DNA from: Rhizophagus irregularis
Lineage: Eukaryota; Glomeromycota; Glomeromycetes; Glomerales; Glomeraceae
Assembly (NCBI RefSeq): GCF_026210795.1
Contig: NC_089431.1
Location: 4,402,001 to 4,466,000 of the forward strand
Length of the DNA stretch: 64,000 nucleotides
Direction of reading: 5' to 3'
The stretch's first letter is position 1, and every line of letters starts with the position of its first letter. Under the pieces are notes generated by a model. It did not search any database, was not told the DNA's origin, and saw only the letters and a list, made by a program, of their open reading frames with translations. The position numbers and the translations under genes are program-made. Positions 35,957-47,525 of this stretch are shown here, piece by piece.

Positions 35957-37542
35957 TCAAAAACTATTAATCTGAAATACTTCATAGTCTTCTATAAAAA
36001 ACTTATCTTCAGATTTTCTGATAGGTTTTTCATAGGATGACTGTTTACAATAACACTTATTAAATTTTTTACCATCAGATACATAGCAAGTTTTTCCCAA
36101 TAATATAAGATCACCATAACCAAATGATGGACCCAATTTCTTCTTATAATTTATGGCATGCTTTTTATCCATCACTCTACTTAGAAGATAACCTTCAACA
36201 TTTTCATTGTTCATAAAGGAAAATATAAAACTATCATTAGTAACGCCCAAGCCCTCAGACTTCCATTCAATCGGATTATATCCTCCAAGAATTTCATGAC
36301 TGTCTTTTACTTTTAAAATTGCTATAGTATGAGATTTGTTATCGCAAAAATCATGAAATCTAGGAGCATTAAATCCATCACGAGATCCACGATAAATCAA
36401 TTTAAATTCGTACGAATTTTCTGCCTTATCTGTAATTTCTAATCTATCAATCCATTTTGAGATTAATTCAGAATGTTGAGTTTTAATAATTATCGAATCT
36501 ATACTTATTGAATCAACTTTTGGAGTAAATTCGACCTGCTTGTTTGAATTGGCTGTTGAATTACTAACGCTCTCTGAACTGATTGTTTTGATCATTTGAA
36601 GTTCGTCTGGCCTATAATCATGATTCAAAAAAATTTTCAATAATTCCTTATATAATTCCTTGGGTAAAATTTTCTTATAAGGTAAAACTTTACCCAGAAA
36701 TTCTTTAGAGGACAAAGTAAAGAATTTAATAAAAGGAATACATTGTTGTATGGTATTCTTTAAAACATTGAAATCATCTTTTGAAAAGTTTGCAGGATCA
36801 GAAGGGAGTTCAGGATTTTGAGCAAGTCCCCATTTAAGAACGTGTTCCCAGGCTTGAATTCCATTCATTTGAAGATTATCGTGTCGAAGAAGAGAAATCA
36901 AAGTTTTCTCTGAAATTGAAGTAAAATCGGGTAAATTAAAAATTTTTCCGGTTGTTTAGATATTAATTCCGTACAAAACTTTTGAAGTTCTAAGAAAGAA
37001 TCACTCTCAAAACTAGTTTGATATATTGAAATAAAATTTTGTTCAATCCAGTTTGCTTGGTTATCAATCAAAAATGATTGCGAATGGGGTATTAGCTCCT
37101 GAAGACTTAGTTCACTGGCAGCAACCATAATTTTAACAACGTGCGAGGCATCATATTCTTCCAAAGAAAGTTTTCCTCCATAAATATACCTAAAAAAAAA
37201 GAAAAATTATTTTTTTTAATGAAATAATCACAAAATATGTAAACTATATATTAAATTAAGTAATTATAATTTAATCCGTTCTTACTTCAAAATTATTTGG
37301 AAAATTTCAGGTGAAATATTTGTTAATTTAATATGTGTTAACGTTTCGTCATTCTTCTTTTTATTTGTTGACAAAATTCTTCTCAAATAAAGAGAACGAT
37401 AGTTCAAAATAACCATATGAGCGCGAAAAATTTTAACATAAGGGTCATTACCAACTTCTATTGTAACATCATAATATTCTTCATCATTCAAAATTTCGAG
37501 TAAATTTTGTGATAATTTTGGTAAAAATTTATTATCCGACAT
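35957..37542 (-). pseudogene. BTB-BACK-TLDc gene copy with a one-base frameshift
   Basis: complement(join(35957..37189, 37286..37542)); same intron position as its relatives. The BTB part starts MSDNKFLPKLSQ at 37542. In exon 2 the frame breaks at 36939-36948, where the minus strand has AAAAATTTTT but the sister copy at 40.6 kb has one more A. The peptide turns into KFLIYPILLQFQRKL and stops. The downstream frame, from ISLLRHDNLQMNGIQ to the normal end DYEVFQINSF, is fully open and as conserved as the sister copy. Either the loss is very recent or this is a homopolymer sequencing or assembly error. The stop after the frameshift would remove most of the BACK and all of the TLDc domain. Confidence 0.85.
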
Positions 37543-37697
37543 AATGAATGAAACAGAAAATAAAGTTTTTTTTTGCAGATCGTATCCGAATGTTTGAATT
37601 TATAAGAATACAAATATATTACTGTATGACTGTATCACATACGATCGACATAGTTTTTTTGACTATCAAATCTCATTACCTTACTATATTTACTTTA

Positions 37698-37890
37698 CTG
37701 GAACCCCGAGTTAATATACAGTATTATAGGTCAGGGAAGATCGGCACACATTTACTATTAGCTCTACGAATTTCTTCAGGGCCGGAATTATGTAATGCCG
37801 GTCGGCATTATCCACAAATGGAAACGATCTACATGATTTTTTTTTTTTTTAGCTCATTCTAAGTAAATAACTAGGACCTGACCTTTCTAT
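37698..37890. mobile_element. second copy of the CTAGGACCCC miniature element, inserted in duplication unit 1
   Basis: Left end TA then CTGGAACCCCGA; interior TTCAGGGCCGGAATTA and GATCTACATGATTTTTTT shared with the 35049-35258 element; the right end CTAGGACCTGACC is degenerate. The corresponding place in unit 2 (about 41255-41280) lacks it. Confidence 0.65.
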
Positions 37891-37975
37891 TAATTCAGTC
37901 AAGAGACGTAGTCGATCTATGACTGACCCGTTTCCGCAGTTCTGGTGATTACCATCTAACTTAATGGCGTATTGA

Positions 37976-38824
37976 ATAGCTCAGTTTACCGAATATATAA
38001 TTTAGGAGATAGGAATTGTCAAGAGATTAGCAAATATTCTGGCAAAAATATCGCAAGTCTCGCTCACAAATTAAAAATATACAGTAAATTGAATTAAGAT
38101 AAATGATAAAACTATTAACAAACTAAAACGAACTCTTCAACAAGCTTATCAATTTATAAATTCAAAATTATTAATTTCACAAAGTAACCTTTTTTTTTTT
38201 TAAATAAAAAAATTATTAGCATACAGTTTACGACGTAATATCCGGAACTTAGAATTTTATTATTTTTATTTCGAATTAATGCTATTACTAGTAGTTTAAT
38301 ATACATAGATGAATATATGTTAAAAATTATAAACAATTTATTATATAGCATTTTTTTCTGACACTAATCTAATCCAATACGCAATTTTCTAATTAAAGAA
38401 ATAATTTTAATTAATTTATCCCACTCCTATGAATAAAGCCTCCATCCAAGTATTTTTTTTTTAATAATTCAAATAAATAGACCGGTTAATTGTTATTTAA
38501 TTATTTCTGTATGTTATCCCTTCTACAGTTAACTTATACATTTTGAATATGAAAGAAGAAACTGTGAATTTGTATTGCTACTAATAAATAATTAGGTAAG
38601 CATGATATTGTCGCTCGCTTATTCTATATCTAAAAATGGTTAAAATATTCGTTGTTTAATTTGAGTTTTCGGTTCACGTACGTTGAAAAAAATTTTCAGT
38701 TTTAAAAAAATCCACCTGGCAAATTTTATAACAAACAATCATATTATAAAATTTTTTTCGAAGTTTTACAAAAACTGACCCGGCCGGGTGATGTGAACCG
38801 AAAAATCAAATTTGTGTGGCTTTA
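37976..38824. other. spacer between duplication units
   Basis: Unique AT-rich sequence of about 850 bases separating the two tandem units. No gene seen. Confidence 0.45.
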
Positions 38825-39007
38825 GATCATCCGGGCTTCAAAAGATCGAGATTAACCTTCTAAGAAATTTTGATTCAAAAATTATTTCGAATCAAAATGT
38901 TGAATTAATTTTAAAATGGATAATTATAAAAGTTCAAAATCATTAAAATCAAAATCTTCAAACTAAATTCTTTAAAATTAAGCTTTTTGCATGAATTCAG
39001 ATTAATG

Positions 39008-39180
39008 TTTCGTGATCTCGTGATGGATTTAATCCTGATGCAACAATTTTACTAAGTGAAGAACAGTTGACAAGATTCTTGGAGGTATAATCCAATCATG
39101 TGAAAATATGAAGAATTTAAAAAATGCTAGATATAATCTAATGATAGTGAAAATTGTATTTTAAATCTTATAACGGGTGG
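39008..39180 (+). pseudogene. TLDc-domain relic (duplicate of 35465-35640)
   Basis: Carries the same SRDGFNPDATIL and, after a break, KILGG-NPI coding scraps as unit 1. It was therefore already decayed before the segment duplicated. Confidence 0.7.
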
Positions 39181-39597
39181 GAATATAATAATTCTGAATA
39201 GGTTCTGTCATTTTTGATTTACCAGCTTGGAAGCAATTGTTTTAATTATTGTTACTTTTAGGGGATAAATCGACTAGAGAACTGATGATGGAAGGACATG
39301 AAGTAAATTATAAGGTATCGATATTAATCATTGAAATTTACGTTATTTTTATTTTTATTATTTTATTTATTTACTTATTTATTTATTTTAGAAAAAAATA
39401 AAGATAAAAGGATAAAAGTAGAACGAAAATTTCGGCTTATATGTCAATAATGGTATATTGTGATAATTAATTTAAGCTTCGCAATTTATTAAGCTAAACT
39501 TCTTAGTAATAGGAATTAGACTAATAGATTTATAAGAATGTAAGAAGAAAAGAATTATACCAATAAGTCAAAACAAGTTTAAACAAAAAACATATAT

Positions 39598-41167
39598 TTA
39601 AATATTAATCTGAAATATTTCATATTCTTCTATTAAAAACTCATCTTCAGAATTTCTGATAAATCTTTCATAGGATGACTTTTTACAATAACACTTATTA
39701 AATGTTTTACCATCAAATATATAGCAAGTTACTCCTAATAATGTAAGATCACTTTCACCAAATGATGGACCAAATAACCCCGAATAATTTATGGCATGCT
39801 CTTTATCTTTCACTCTACTTAGAAGATAATCTTCAATATTTTCATTGTTCTTAAAGGAAAATATAAAACTATCGTTAGTAACGCCAAAGCCCTCAGACTT
39901 CCATTCAATCGGATTATATCCTCCAAGAATTTCATCTCTGTCTTTCACTTTTAAAATTGCTATAGTATGAGATTTGTTATCGCAATAATCATGAAATCTA
40001 TAAGCATTAAATCCATCACGAGATCCACGATAAATCAATTTAAATTCGTACAAATTTTCTGCCTTATCTGTAATTTCTAATCTATCAATCCATTTTGAGA
40101 TTAATTCAGCATGTTGAATTTTAATAATTATCGAATCTATACTTATTGAACCAACTTTTGGAGTAAATTCGGCCTGCTTGTTTGAATTGACTATTGAATT
40201 AACGCTCTCTGAACTGATTGTTTTGATCGGTTTAAGTTCGACTGGCCTATAATCATGATTCAAAAAAATTTTCAATAATTCCTTATATAATTCCTTTGGT
40301 AAAACTTTCTTATAAGGTAAAACCTTGTCCATAAATTCTTTAGAGGACAAAGTAAAGAACTTAATAAAAGAAATACATTGTTGTAAGGTATTCTTTAAAA
40401 CATTGAAATCATCTTTTGAAAAGTTTGCAGGATCAGAAGGAAGATCGGGATTTTGAGCAAGTCCCCATTTAAGAACATGTTCCCAGACTTGAATTCCATT
40501 CATTTGAAGATCATCATGTTGAATAAGAGAAATCAAAGTTTTCTCTGAAATTGAAGTAAAATCGGGTGAATTAAAAATTTTTTCTGATTGTTTAGAAATT
40601 AATTCCGTACAAAACTTTTGAAGTTCTAAGAAAGAATCACTCTCAAAGCTAGTTTGATATATTTGAATAAAATTTTGTTCAATCCAGTCTGCTTGGTTAT
40701 TAATCAAAAATGATTGTGTATGGGGTATTAGTTCCTGAAGACTTAGTTCACTGGCAGCAACCAAAATTTTAACAATGTAGGAAGCATCAAATTCTTCCAA
40801 GGAAAGTTTTCCTCCATAAATATACCTAAAAAAAAAAAAGAAAAATTGTTTTTTTTAAACTATATATTAAAATAAATATTTATAATTTAATCTGTTCTTA
40901 CTTTAAAATTATTTGGAAAATTTCGGGTGAAATATTTGATAATTTAATATGTGTTAACGTTCCAATCGTTCCATCATTCTTCTTTTTATTTGTTGATAAA
41001 ATTTTTCTCAAATAAGAGGAACGATAGTTTAAAATGACCATATGAGCACGAAAAATTTTAACATAAGGGTCATTGCCAACTTCTATTGTAACATCATAAA
41101 ATTCTTCATCACCTAAAATTTCGAGTAAATTTTGTGATAATTTTGGTAAAAATTTATTATCTGACAT
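39598..41167 (-). CDS. BTB-BACK-TLDc domain protein (intact tandem copy)
   Basis: complement(join(39598..40824+1, 40902..41167)), i.e. exon 2 starts at 40825; 1494 bases, 497 residues, one 76-base intron. BTB domain at about residues 10-120 (DEEFYDVTIEVG, FRAHMVILNYRSSYL, EIFQIILKYIYGGK), BACK-like region to about 240, Ser/Thr-rich linker, TLDc domain at about 325-495 (IYRGSRDGFNAYRF, RDEILGGYNPIEW, FGPSFGESDL). It has a GTIGTL insertion in the BTB part relative to the other copies. The ATG at 41167 gives MSDNKFLPKLSQ; upstream in-frame codons continue to 41248 but start from a non-ATG codon and show no homology, so they are excluded. It is the tandem partner of the frameshifted copy at 35957-37542 and more distantly related to the gene at 11436. 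Confidence 0.92.
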
Positions 41168-41227
41168 AATGAATGAAACGGAAAATAAAGTTTTTTTTGC
41201 AGATCGTATCCAAATGTTTGAATTTAT

Positions 41228-41255
41228 AACCAGCCAAATGATCGACATAGTTTTT
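41228..41255. other. relic of the palindromic element's terminal sequence
   Basis: CCAGCCAAATGATCGACATA, followed by GTTT, is identical to the end of the 2725-6348 element. It lies about 60 bases upstream of the BTB-TLDc start codon. The matching site in unit 1 (about 37640) retains only CGATCGACATAGTTT. Confidence 0.65.
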
Positions 41256-41544
41256 GTGCAGAATTAAATTATGATGTATTCAGTCAAGAGACGTAGTCGA
41301 TCTATGTCTGATCTGGTCGGATGATTGACATCTAACTTAATGGCGTATTTAATCAATTTTTTAGCCCGCTAAGTCCAAAACGTCGACCCATAGAACGGTC
41401 GCATCCTCTCTCTCGATTTGTACATTACCTCACTTAAATGGAGGATAATTGTCGCCTACCGCCATACTCTCTTGAAAATAAGACGGAATTTCCTAATACT
41501 CAAACGGAACTTCTTAACCGACTTAAACTGTCCAGAAAGACAAA

Positions 41545-41766
41545 ATTGAAGTCGTTTTACTTTGTGACTTCAACGACCAATTTGACACCATGGGATCTTC
41601 ACATGCCATTAATCATCAATTCCTTCACAATCAGGATTTCATTGATTGTTTCGCCAGTGACCCTCTTACCGACAAACCTTTATCCACACATTTTTATTCT
41701 CATTATAATGTCGCAAATCTTCCAGAATCAACTATATTTGGCTTTCTCCGGCCTATAATCTATTAA
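41545..41766 (+). pseudogene. LINE-type endonuclease fragment
   Basis: The plus-strand frame reads IEVVLLCDFNDQFDTM, then NQDFIDCFASDPLTDKPLST and HFYSHYNVANLPEST. CDFN stands in for the GDFN motif, and a TH-F segment follows, as in endonuclease/exonuclease/phosphatase domains of LINE retrotransposons. It has no start and is truncated at both sides; upstream coding continues in another frame. No reverse transcriptase is nearby. Confidence 0.6.
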
Positions 41767-42334
41767 TATTAATAATAATAATTTTCTTATTTAAAATTTT
41801 AAAACATGATTTTTCATCAGTATAAAGAGTTATAACGAGAAATGTGATAAATATTTTTTCTATTAGTTCTAATAAAAAACTGTTTATGTATCCGAATCTA
41901 CTTTCATATTGAAAAACTTTATTTCCACATCCATTTATTTCTAGAATAAATGATGAGTATATGACATTTATTATTAATACAGGCTTTATTACATAAATGA
42001 GAAGTAATATATTATATTCGTACAATACATGTTCAATATAGCAGTCAATACGAGTCTTCTTTCTCAAAACAAATTACCTTTAATTAAAACTTAACGTGTG
42101 ATTTTCCAGAAAAATAAAAAAAAATTGGCGTAGCCTTTATATTCTTGCAATAAATTGCAGTTTATTTCAATATGAAAATTTCAATATGAAAACATCTGAC
42201 GTAATTTTAAAACGGTGAATTGAATTTGAAATAATTTATTATAGGATAAATTATCTTTTTTTGAATAATTTTATAAAATGACATATTTTTACTATAGAAA
42301 ACTTTAACGTATACAAAATTTTTTAGATATTTTT
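41767..42334. other. intergenic; unconvincing minus-strand ORF
   Basis: A 104-codon minus-strand frame at 41753-42067 encodes a hydrophobic peptide (LLLIYVIKPVLIINVIYSSF) from a non-ATG start. It could be a stray exon of a membrane protein, but nothing around it supports that. Confidence 0.3.
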
Positions 42335-42520
42335 ATTTGAACAAACAAAAAATCATTTATTGGTAATGGAGTACGCTGATGGCGACACTTTTCGAGACTA
42401 TTTGAATAAAACTTTCCATAAACTTACTTGGAATAATAAATACAATTTAGAATATATTATGACTATATGACGAAAAAATAGTTCATCGAGACCTAGTAAT
42501 ATTTTTTTTTAATATTAAGC
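42335..42520 (+). pseudogene. protein kinase relic
   Basis: The plus strand reads HLLVMEYADGDTFRDYLNKT, then FHKLTWNNKYNLEYIM, and shortly after, in another frame, EKIVHRDLVNIF. This is the hinge-to-HRD part of a kinase of the local family (compare LVMSLMDMDLRKYL and HRDLHSGN), with a deletion and frame break between. No flanking exons are recognisable. Confidence 0.75.
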
Positions 42521-43319
42521 AACATGACTGTTCTATGAAAGTTTAACTTTTGTTTATACATTATAATAGCGTTCTTGTAATGTATTGGTTCATCAAATTC
42601 CATCAAGTTGACGGACGTTGGCTTATCAAAAAGGAATAATGAAGCATCTAAATAAATATCAAAATTACTTTATATAGTTTTCTAAATGATAATAACTTAG
42701 TGCACTGATATAGGAAATATCAAGTAGCAAATCCATTTCAAATGGGAATTATGATTTCAGTTTAATGTATAAATTTCACAATCACCCTCCTAAAATATAA
42801 ATTCACGAAGCACGTTATCTATTTACGTATAATATTTATTTACAATACCTTCGCGTCAATATAAATTTTAATTTAACTAAAACTAAAACAGAAATCATTA
42901 ATACTTGATAATTAAGTAGATTTAACTTGATAAATTTGTTACTTATCAATATCTGTTTTATAATTAGTCTAATTTATTTTAGTTAGATTCTAATAAAAAT
43001 CATTTTAATTATTTAGCTACATTTCTCAATTATAGACGGTATTTGTTACTGATTTAAAAATGTATTATTTAAAGTAATTTTTATATTTATAATTTGTTAA
43101 TTGATCCATAATTATTCAATTCTTTTTCAAATATAGCGTTATACTACCATTAGTTTTTATTTTAAAAAAATTCAAGAAGCTTAAAAGTGGATTTCAATTT
43201 TTAAATTTATAAAATTGTCATGTATTTCTCAATAAAATATCAATAATAGATAAAATAAATAAATAAATAATTTTATTGTAATAATTTACAAATATTACAA
43301 TGATTACAAATATTGTAAT
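42521..43319. other. intergenic, nothing identified
   Basis: AT-rich 3' flank of the F-box gene. No gene or repeat supported. Confidence 0.4.
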
Positions 43320-44942
43320 TTATAAATAATAATCAATATTCTTTACGAATTCATAAGCTCTAATAGCTAAATATAATTCACAAAAATTTAGAACTTTAAT
43401 ATTATATAACATAAATTCATTCACTTCATCTTCTAAAGTAGACAAATCTATATTTCCAAAATTCTTAATAGCCAAATATTTGACTCTTTTTTCTTTCATA
43501 ATAAATTCCTTTATATAATATAAAATATCATCATTACCTTTTTGCATTATTAACAATCTATTAATAAAAATATTTTGAGAATTTTCTAAGAATATTTTAA
43601 AATCACTTTTTTTAATAGAAAGAGATAAACTTAAATATTCTAGTTTAGAAGGGAGAATTTGTCCTAAATTTTGTAATATAGTTGAAGTATAATCAACATT
43701 ATAATTAAATTGATAAATTTCTTTGATGTGAATTGAAAGATAATTAAGATTATGGTTAATACTTTCAATTAAATTTGATACTAGATGAGTAATCTGATTT
43801 ACAAATCCATATAAACCAAGAAATTTGATATTATTACAATATTTAGTAATTAATTCTAATAATTGTCGTCTTGATGATAAATCATAATCGAATCCAAATA
43901 CAATGAAATTTTCCAAATAATCACCAGATTTTTGTAATAATAATTCTAATAAATTGATTTGTAATCTCTCTTCTATAAATAAAGACTTTAATTTAAATGG
44001 TTTAGTTAAATTAATAATTTGTTGAATAAAGTTACTATTTAAAGAATAACAATAAGTGATATGAACAGATTCTAAAACATTTAATTGTTCAAATATTTTG
44101 TCTAAATTGATTATACCATTAAAATTAACTTGATGTAGTATGATCGTATTTAAAGTATTTGAACAATTATATTCTTTTAATAAAAATAATGATTGATAAT
44201 AAGGGAAACTATTATTATCCAATAAAATTTTCTTAAGATTTTGATGTAAATAAATTACTTGTAATATTTGACTTTTAAGTAATTTATATTCACTAGTACT
44301 ATTGTTATGATATAAGATATTAGGTGAGCTACTACCAAAATAAAGGTTTAAATTTTTAATATTATGAATGAAATTTGAATTTTGTAAAATTAATACAATA
44401 ATATCATCATAATATGGTTCATAACTATAAATAGTGAAGATATCAATGTTAAGAGTATTTAAATTTACTTCATTTTCAATGAATGTTTTAAATAATGATA
44501 TATAAATTAATCTTTTAAAATTAGATTCGGAAAGTATATCTAAATTTTGTAAAAAATATCTATTTCCGGGTTTTAAAGTCCTAACAGAATCTTCAAACCA
44601 TTTCCCAACAGAAGTAATAACCTTCAATAAATTTATATCTTTTATAAAACTAGTATAATTAAAAAGTGTATTTAAATAAAATAAATTATCATTAATTTTA
44701 TATATGTTTAAATTTGTTTTAAAATCATTATCATTTAAATTTTGTAAATAAATTTCAATAAATTTATAATTTTTTGTAGGAATTGAAAATGGATTTTCCC
44801 ATAATAATGGAATCGTTAATCGACACCATAATCTGTTAACTAAAATGCATGAATGTAAAGTTAAAAAATCATTTTGTAAATATTTTATAATTCCATATGT
44901 TAATTCAGGTAAATCTCCTGAAAATATTTTTGAACATGACAT
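43320..44942 (-). CDS. F-box protein with leucine-rich C-terminal region
   Basis: Single exon, 540 residues, ATG at 44942. Residues about 8-52 form an F-box (DLPELTYGIIKYLQND, then HSCILVNRLWCRLTIPLLWE), with the Leu-Pro and the W-RL-IP-LW pattern usual in Glomeromycotina F-box proteins. The remaining roughly 480 residues are Leu/Ile/Asn-rich with repeated L-x-L-x-N-like spacing (NLNLYFG, LNYLSIHI, LEYLSLSLSI), consistent with degenerate leucine-rich repeats for substrate binding. F-box proteins connect substrates to SKP1-Cullin1 ubiquitin ligases; the target is unknown. A decayed relative lies at 53603-53990. Confidence 0.9.
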   Translation of the reverse strand: MSCSKIFSGDLPELTYGIIKYLQNDFLTLHSCILVNRLWCRLTIPLLWENPFSIPTKNYKFIEIYLQNLNDNDFKTNLNIYKINDNLFYLNTLFNYTSFIKDINLLKVITSVGKWFEDSVRTLKPGNRYFLQNLDILSESNFKRLIYISLFKTFIENEVNLNTLNIDIFTIYSYEPYYDDIIVLILQNSNFIHNIKNLNLYFGSSSPNILYHNNSTSEYKLLKSQILQVIYLHQNLKKILLDNNSFPYYQSLFLLKEYNCSNTLNTIILHQVNFNGIINLDKIFEQLNVLESVHITYCYSLNSNFIQQIINLTKPFKLKSLFIEERLQINLLELLLQKSGDYLENFIVFGFDYDLSSRRQLLELITKYCNNIKFLGLYGFVNQITHLVSNLIESINHNLNYLSIHIKEIYQFNYNVDYTSTILQNLGQILPSKLEYLSLSLSIKKSDFKIFLENSQNIFINRLLIMQKGNDDILYYIKEFIMKEKRVKYLAIKNFGNIDLSTLEDEVNEFMLYNIKVLNFCELYLAIRAYEFVKNIDYYL

Positions 44943-45659
44943 TGTAAACGAAGAAAGAAAAACAAAAAGGGTATTTGTGTATCATATTTTATTATTATTA
45001 AGCCCGATTTATATTAATTTTCGGAATGATGATTTCCGTGTGTAACGTCACTAACGTCGTTAATAATCATTAAGGTTTTGTCGATCACTTGGCACAGTCA
45101 AAATCTGTTGTGGCTTAGCCCGTCATGTCAAATTAAATAAATATTTGACAGTATTTTAGTCCAAATTTTTATTCAAGTCCCAAATTTGTAAAATAACCAA
45201 CTTCGAAGTTTATTGGAAACTTACAAATAAATTCTTGGATAATATCGGAATGTAAAAATCATTTGATATAATCTTTAAATAATGATGCACTCGGATGTAA
45301 ATAATTCCTTTACTTTTTAATAATCATATGAATTACATAAAGTTTTGATTTAGCTCATCTAGTTCATATGTTAGATTTAATCTGTTCACGCATTTTTTTC
45401 CAAAAGAAATTTCTTCATTTATCATTATTAAATAATCTGTGAAAATTTTTAGATAATGAGTGCTATAAATAAATTCATTTCTTAAATATAATAAAGAAAA
45501 ATTTTAAAGAAAAGATACAATAAAATCAATACATGTTTTAAACCAAAAAAAAACCAAAATATAAATAGACTATGTTATAAATTTAAGTAAGACTATAATT
45601 GATAAATTTACCATAATACTTGATATTATATACTAACCAATTGTCAATAGTGACAATAA
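44943..45659. other. intergenic; 3' flank shared with the left edge
   Basis: About 45340-45659 matches the reverse complement of 69 to about 355. The part nearer the F-box gene should contain its promoter. Confidence 0.5.
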
Positions 45660-47525
45660 TTAAAAAGAAAAATTAATTTTATTAAAATTTTGATAATTTA
45701 AAGTATCAATATCGAAATTAATTTCCTTTGTAATATATCCTACATTTAAATTAAAAATATTACATATTAGGCATATAATATTGACTAAGGATTTCATTTA
45801 TAGTATATTTAAAAATATTTTTACATACCATTATTATTAAAATTTACATCAATGTCTAAGTTGATTTCTTCTGTAAGATAATCTAAAGAATATGTACATA
45901 ATTTTGTTAAATTATGAATTTGATATGTATTTACAAAAAGTAATTACCTTCATTTTCATATAATTTTTCTCTTTTAATACTTCGACCTAAATAATTAGTA
46001 GACAATGATTTACTGAAGTTTATCAACTAATTACATTTATTTGCAATCGACAAATATCATACCATATTCATTATTATCTTCAATTAAATCATCTTCAACT
46101 CTTCTTTTTAATTTTTCTAAATTAATAGATTGACTTTTTGAACTCCTTAAAGACATTGCAGAACTAATCATGGCACTTAAAGGTCTACTCTTATAAATGG
46201 CACCTGGATTATTTTTTGGAACAGGTCCAATATCTGATGACTCTATCATGATTACAGTTTGGTTGTTTTTCCAATTTAAATTTCTTTCCTTGGAACGCAT
46301 TCTACTAAATCTCACGCATATATCAGTAGCTGTTGGTCTTTTACTTGGATTAGAATGCCAGCATTCTTTCATTAATTTAATATAACCTTCAGGTGCATTT
46401 GTGACAATTGGTGGTCGTAAACCATCACAAATATCAATAATAAGTTCTGTATCATGATTTCGATCCCAAAAAGGTCTTCTACCTGTCATCAACTCCCACA
46501 TAATCATTCCAAAACTATATATGTCTGAAGCTTTAGTATATTTTTGTCTTTGCAAAATCTCTGGAGCCATATAAGGAATAATACCATAATTCTCATTATC
46601 ATCTCCAGATTCAGTTGCAGATTTACTTATACCAAGATCACCTATTGTTGTTTTGTCACTAATAAAATGATCGGTTTGTTTATTAAAAAAGATATTCCCG
46701 CTATGAAAATCCCTGTGAATAATATTTAATTGATGTATTCGTTTAAGTCCAGCTACTATATCTAATAAGTTATCTAGCTTTTTTTCCCAGTTAATATTAA
46801 AAAAATCTTTGGTGATGTAATGTACCAAATCACCTGAATCATAATATGGCATGATAATCATGATATCTTGAGAATCAGGATCTTGAGTAATTCCGAAGTA
46901 ATTGCAAATTTGCAAACTATAATATTCATGACCTTTCTTATAAATATCATAAAATACCTTGAGCTAGTAAAATGAAGAAAGCTTATTAATTTATGAATCT
47001 CATTAATGGTAAGGATTGTCGATTAAAACAGCATAATATGTACTATACCTCGTTCAACTCCTTAGATGTGATGTTTTTAGAACCATTAATTTTTTTGAGA
47101 ACAACTGTATAATTTTGGGAACGAATATTTCTTTTTTTACTATAATCCATAACCGGGCCATCAATCCAAGTAGCTTTATAAATTTTACTAAAACCTCCTT
47201 CAGCAATAAATTCTATATTTATGAATTGTTTATAAGGAACATATTCCATTTTACCGTTTTTTTTAACAAGATTAATTTGTGTATATCTGATAAAATCATC
47301 AATAATTTTGTTTCCACTTGAGCCGTACTTGTATACCCTCTTTATTTTGTAACAAACATGACAAATCTGATGACTTTCATCTGAAGGTTTCCTTGTATTA
47401 TTACATTCGGTGCATTTAATTTTTTTATATTTTGATTTAACAATGGATTGTGTTGGTTGAATTAAAGATGTATTGCTCGATAATAAAAAGTCAATTTTAT
47501 GTTTATAGTTTGTTAGTTGTTCCAT
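45660..47525 (-). CDS. divergent protein kinase with zinc-ribbon-like N-terminus (five exons)
   Basis: complement(join(45660..45739, 45829..45882, 45948..45986, 46063..46963, 47049..47525)), 1551 bases, 516 residues. N-terminal CTEC and CHVC pairs, then glycine loop AEGGFSKIYKATW, VVLKK lysine, HRDFHSGNIFF, DLGISK and MAPEI, C-lobe WELMTGRRPFWD. A basic Ser-rich stretch (SLRSSKSQSINLEKLKRR) precedes three tail exons of 39, 54 and 80 bases, all joined at phase 1; the protein ends FNKINFSF. Exon structure is identical to the kinase at 29484-31325, and the last exon is nearly identical to the fragment at 1-68. So there are at least three members of this subfamily in or at the edge of the window. 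Both catalytic Asp residues and the Lys are present, so it is probably active; substrate unknown. Confidence 0.9.

Larger units (their letters stand above)
35290..37975. repeat. tandem segmental duplication, unit 1
   Basis: Matches 38825-41350 end to end: an antisense TLDc relic, a BTB-BACK-TLDc gene on the minus strand, and about 430 bases of 5' flank ending near CTTAATGGCGTATT. It is longer than unit 2 mainly because of a miniature element at about 37698-37890. Confidence 0.85.
38825..41350. repeat. tandem segmental duplication, unit 2
   Basis: Counterpart of 35290-37975 in the same orientation, carrying the intact gene copy. Shared right-hand marker: TTCAGTCAAGAGACGTAGTC (41280 here, about 37900 in unit 1). 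Confidence 0.85.

Noticed and set aside
37548-37862. 104-codon plus-strand frame upstream of the frameshifted BTB gene
   Set aside because: It consists of promoter sequence plus the inserted miniature element; unit 2 has no equivalent.
41753-42067. 104-codon hydrophobic minus-strand frame
   Set aside because: Non-ATG start, no neighbouring exons, no similarity to the receptor-like gene; AT-rich DNA readily gives Ile/Leu-rich frames.
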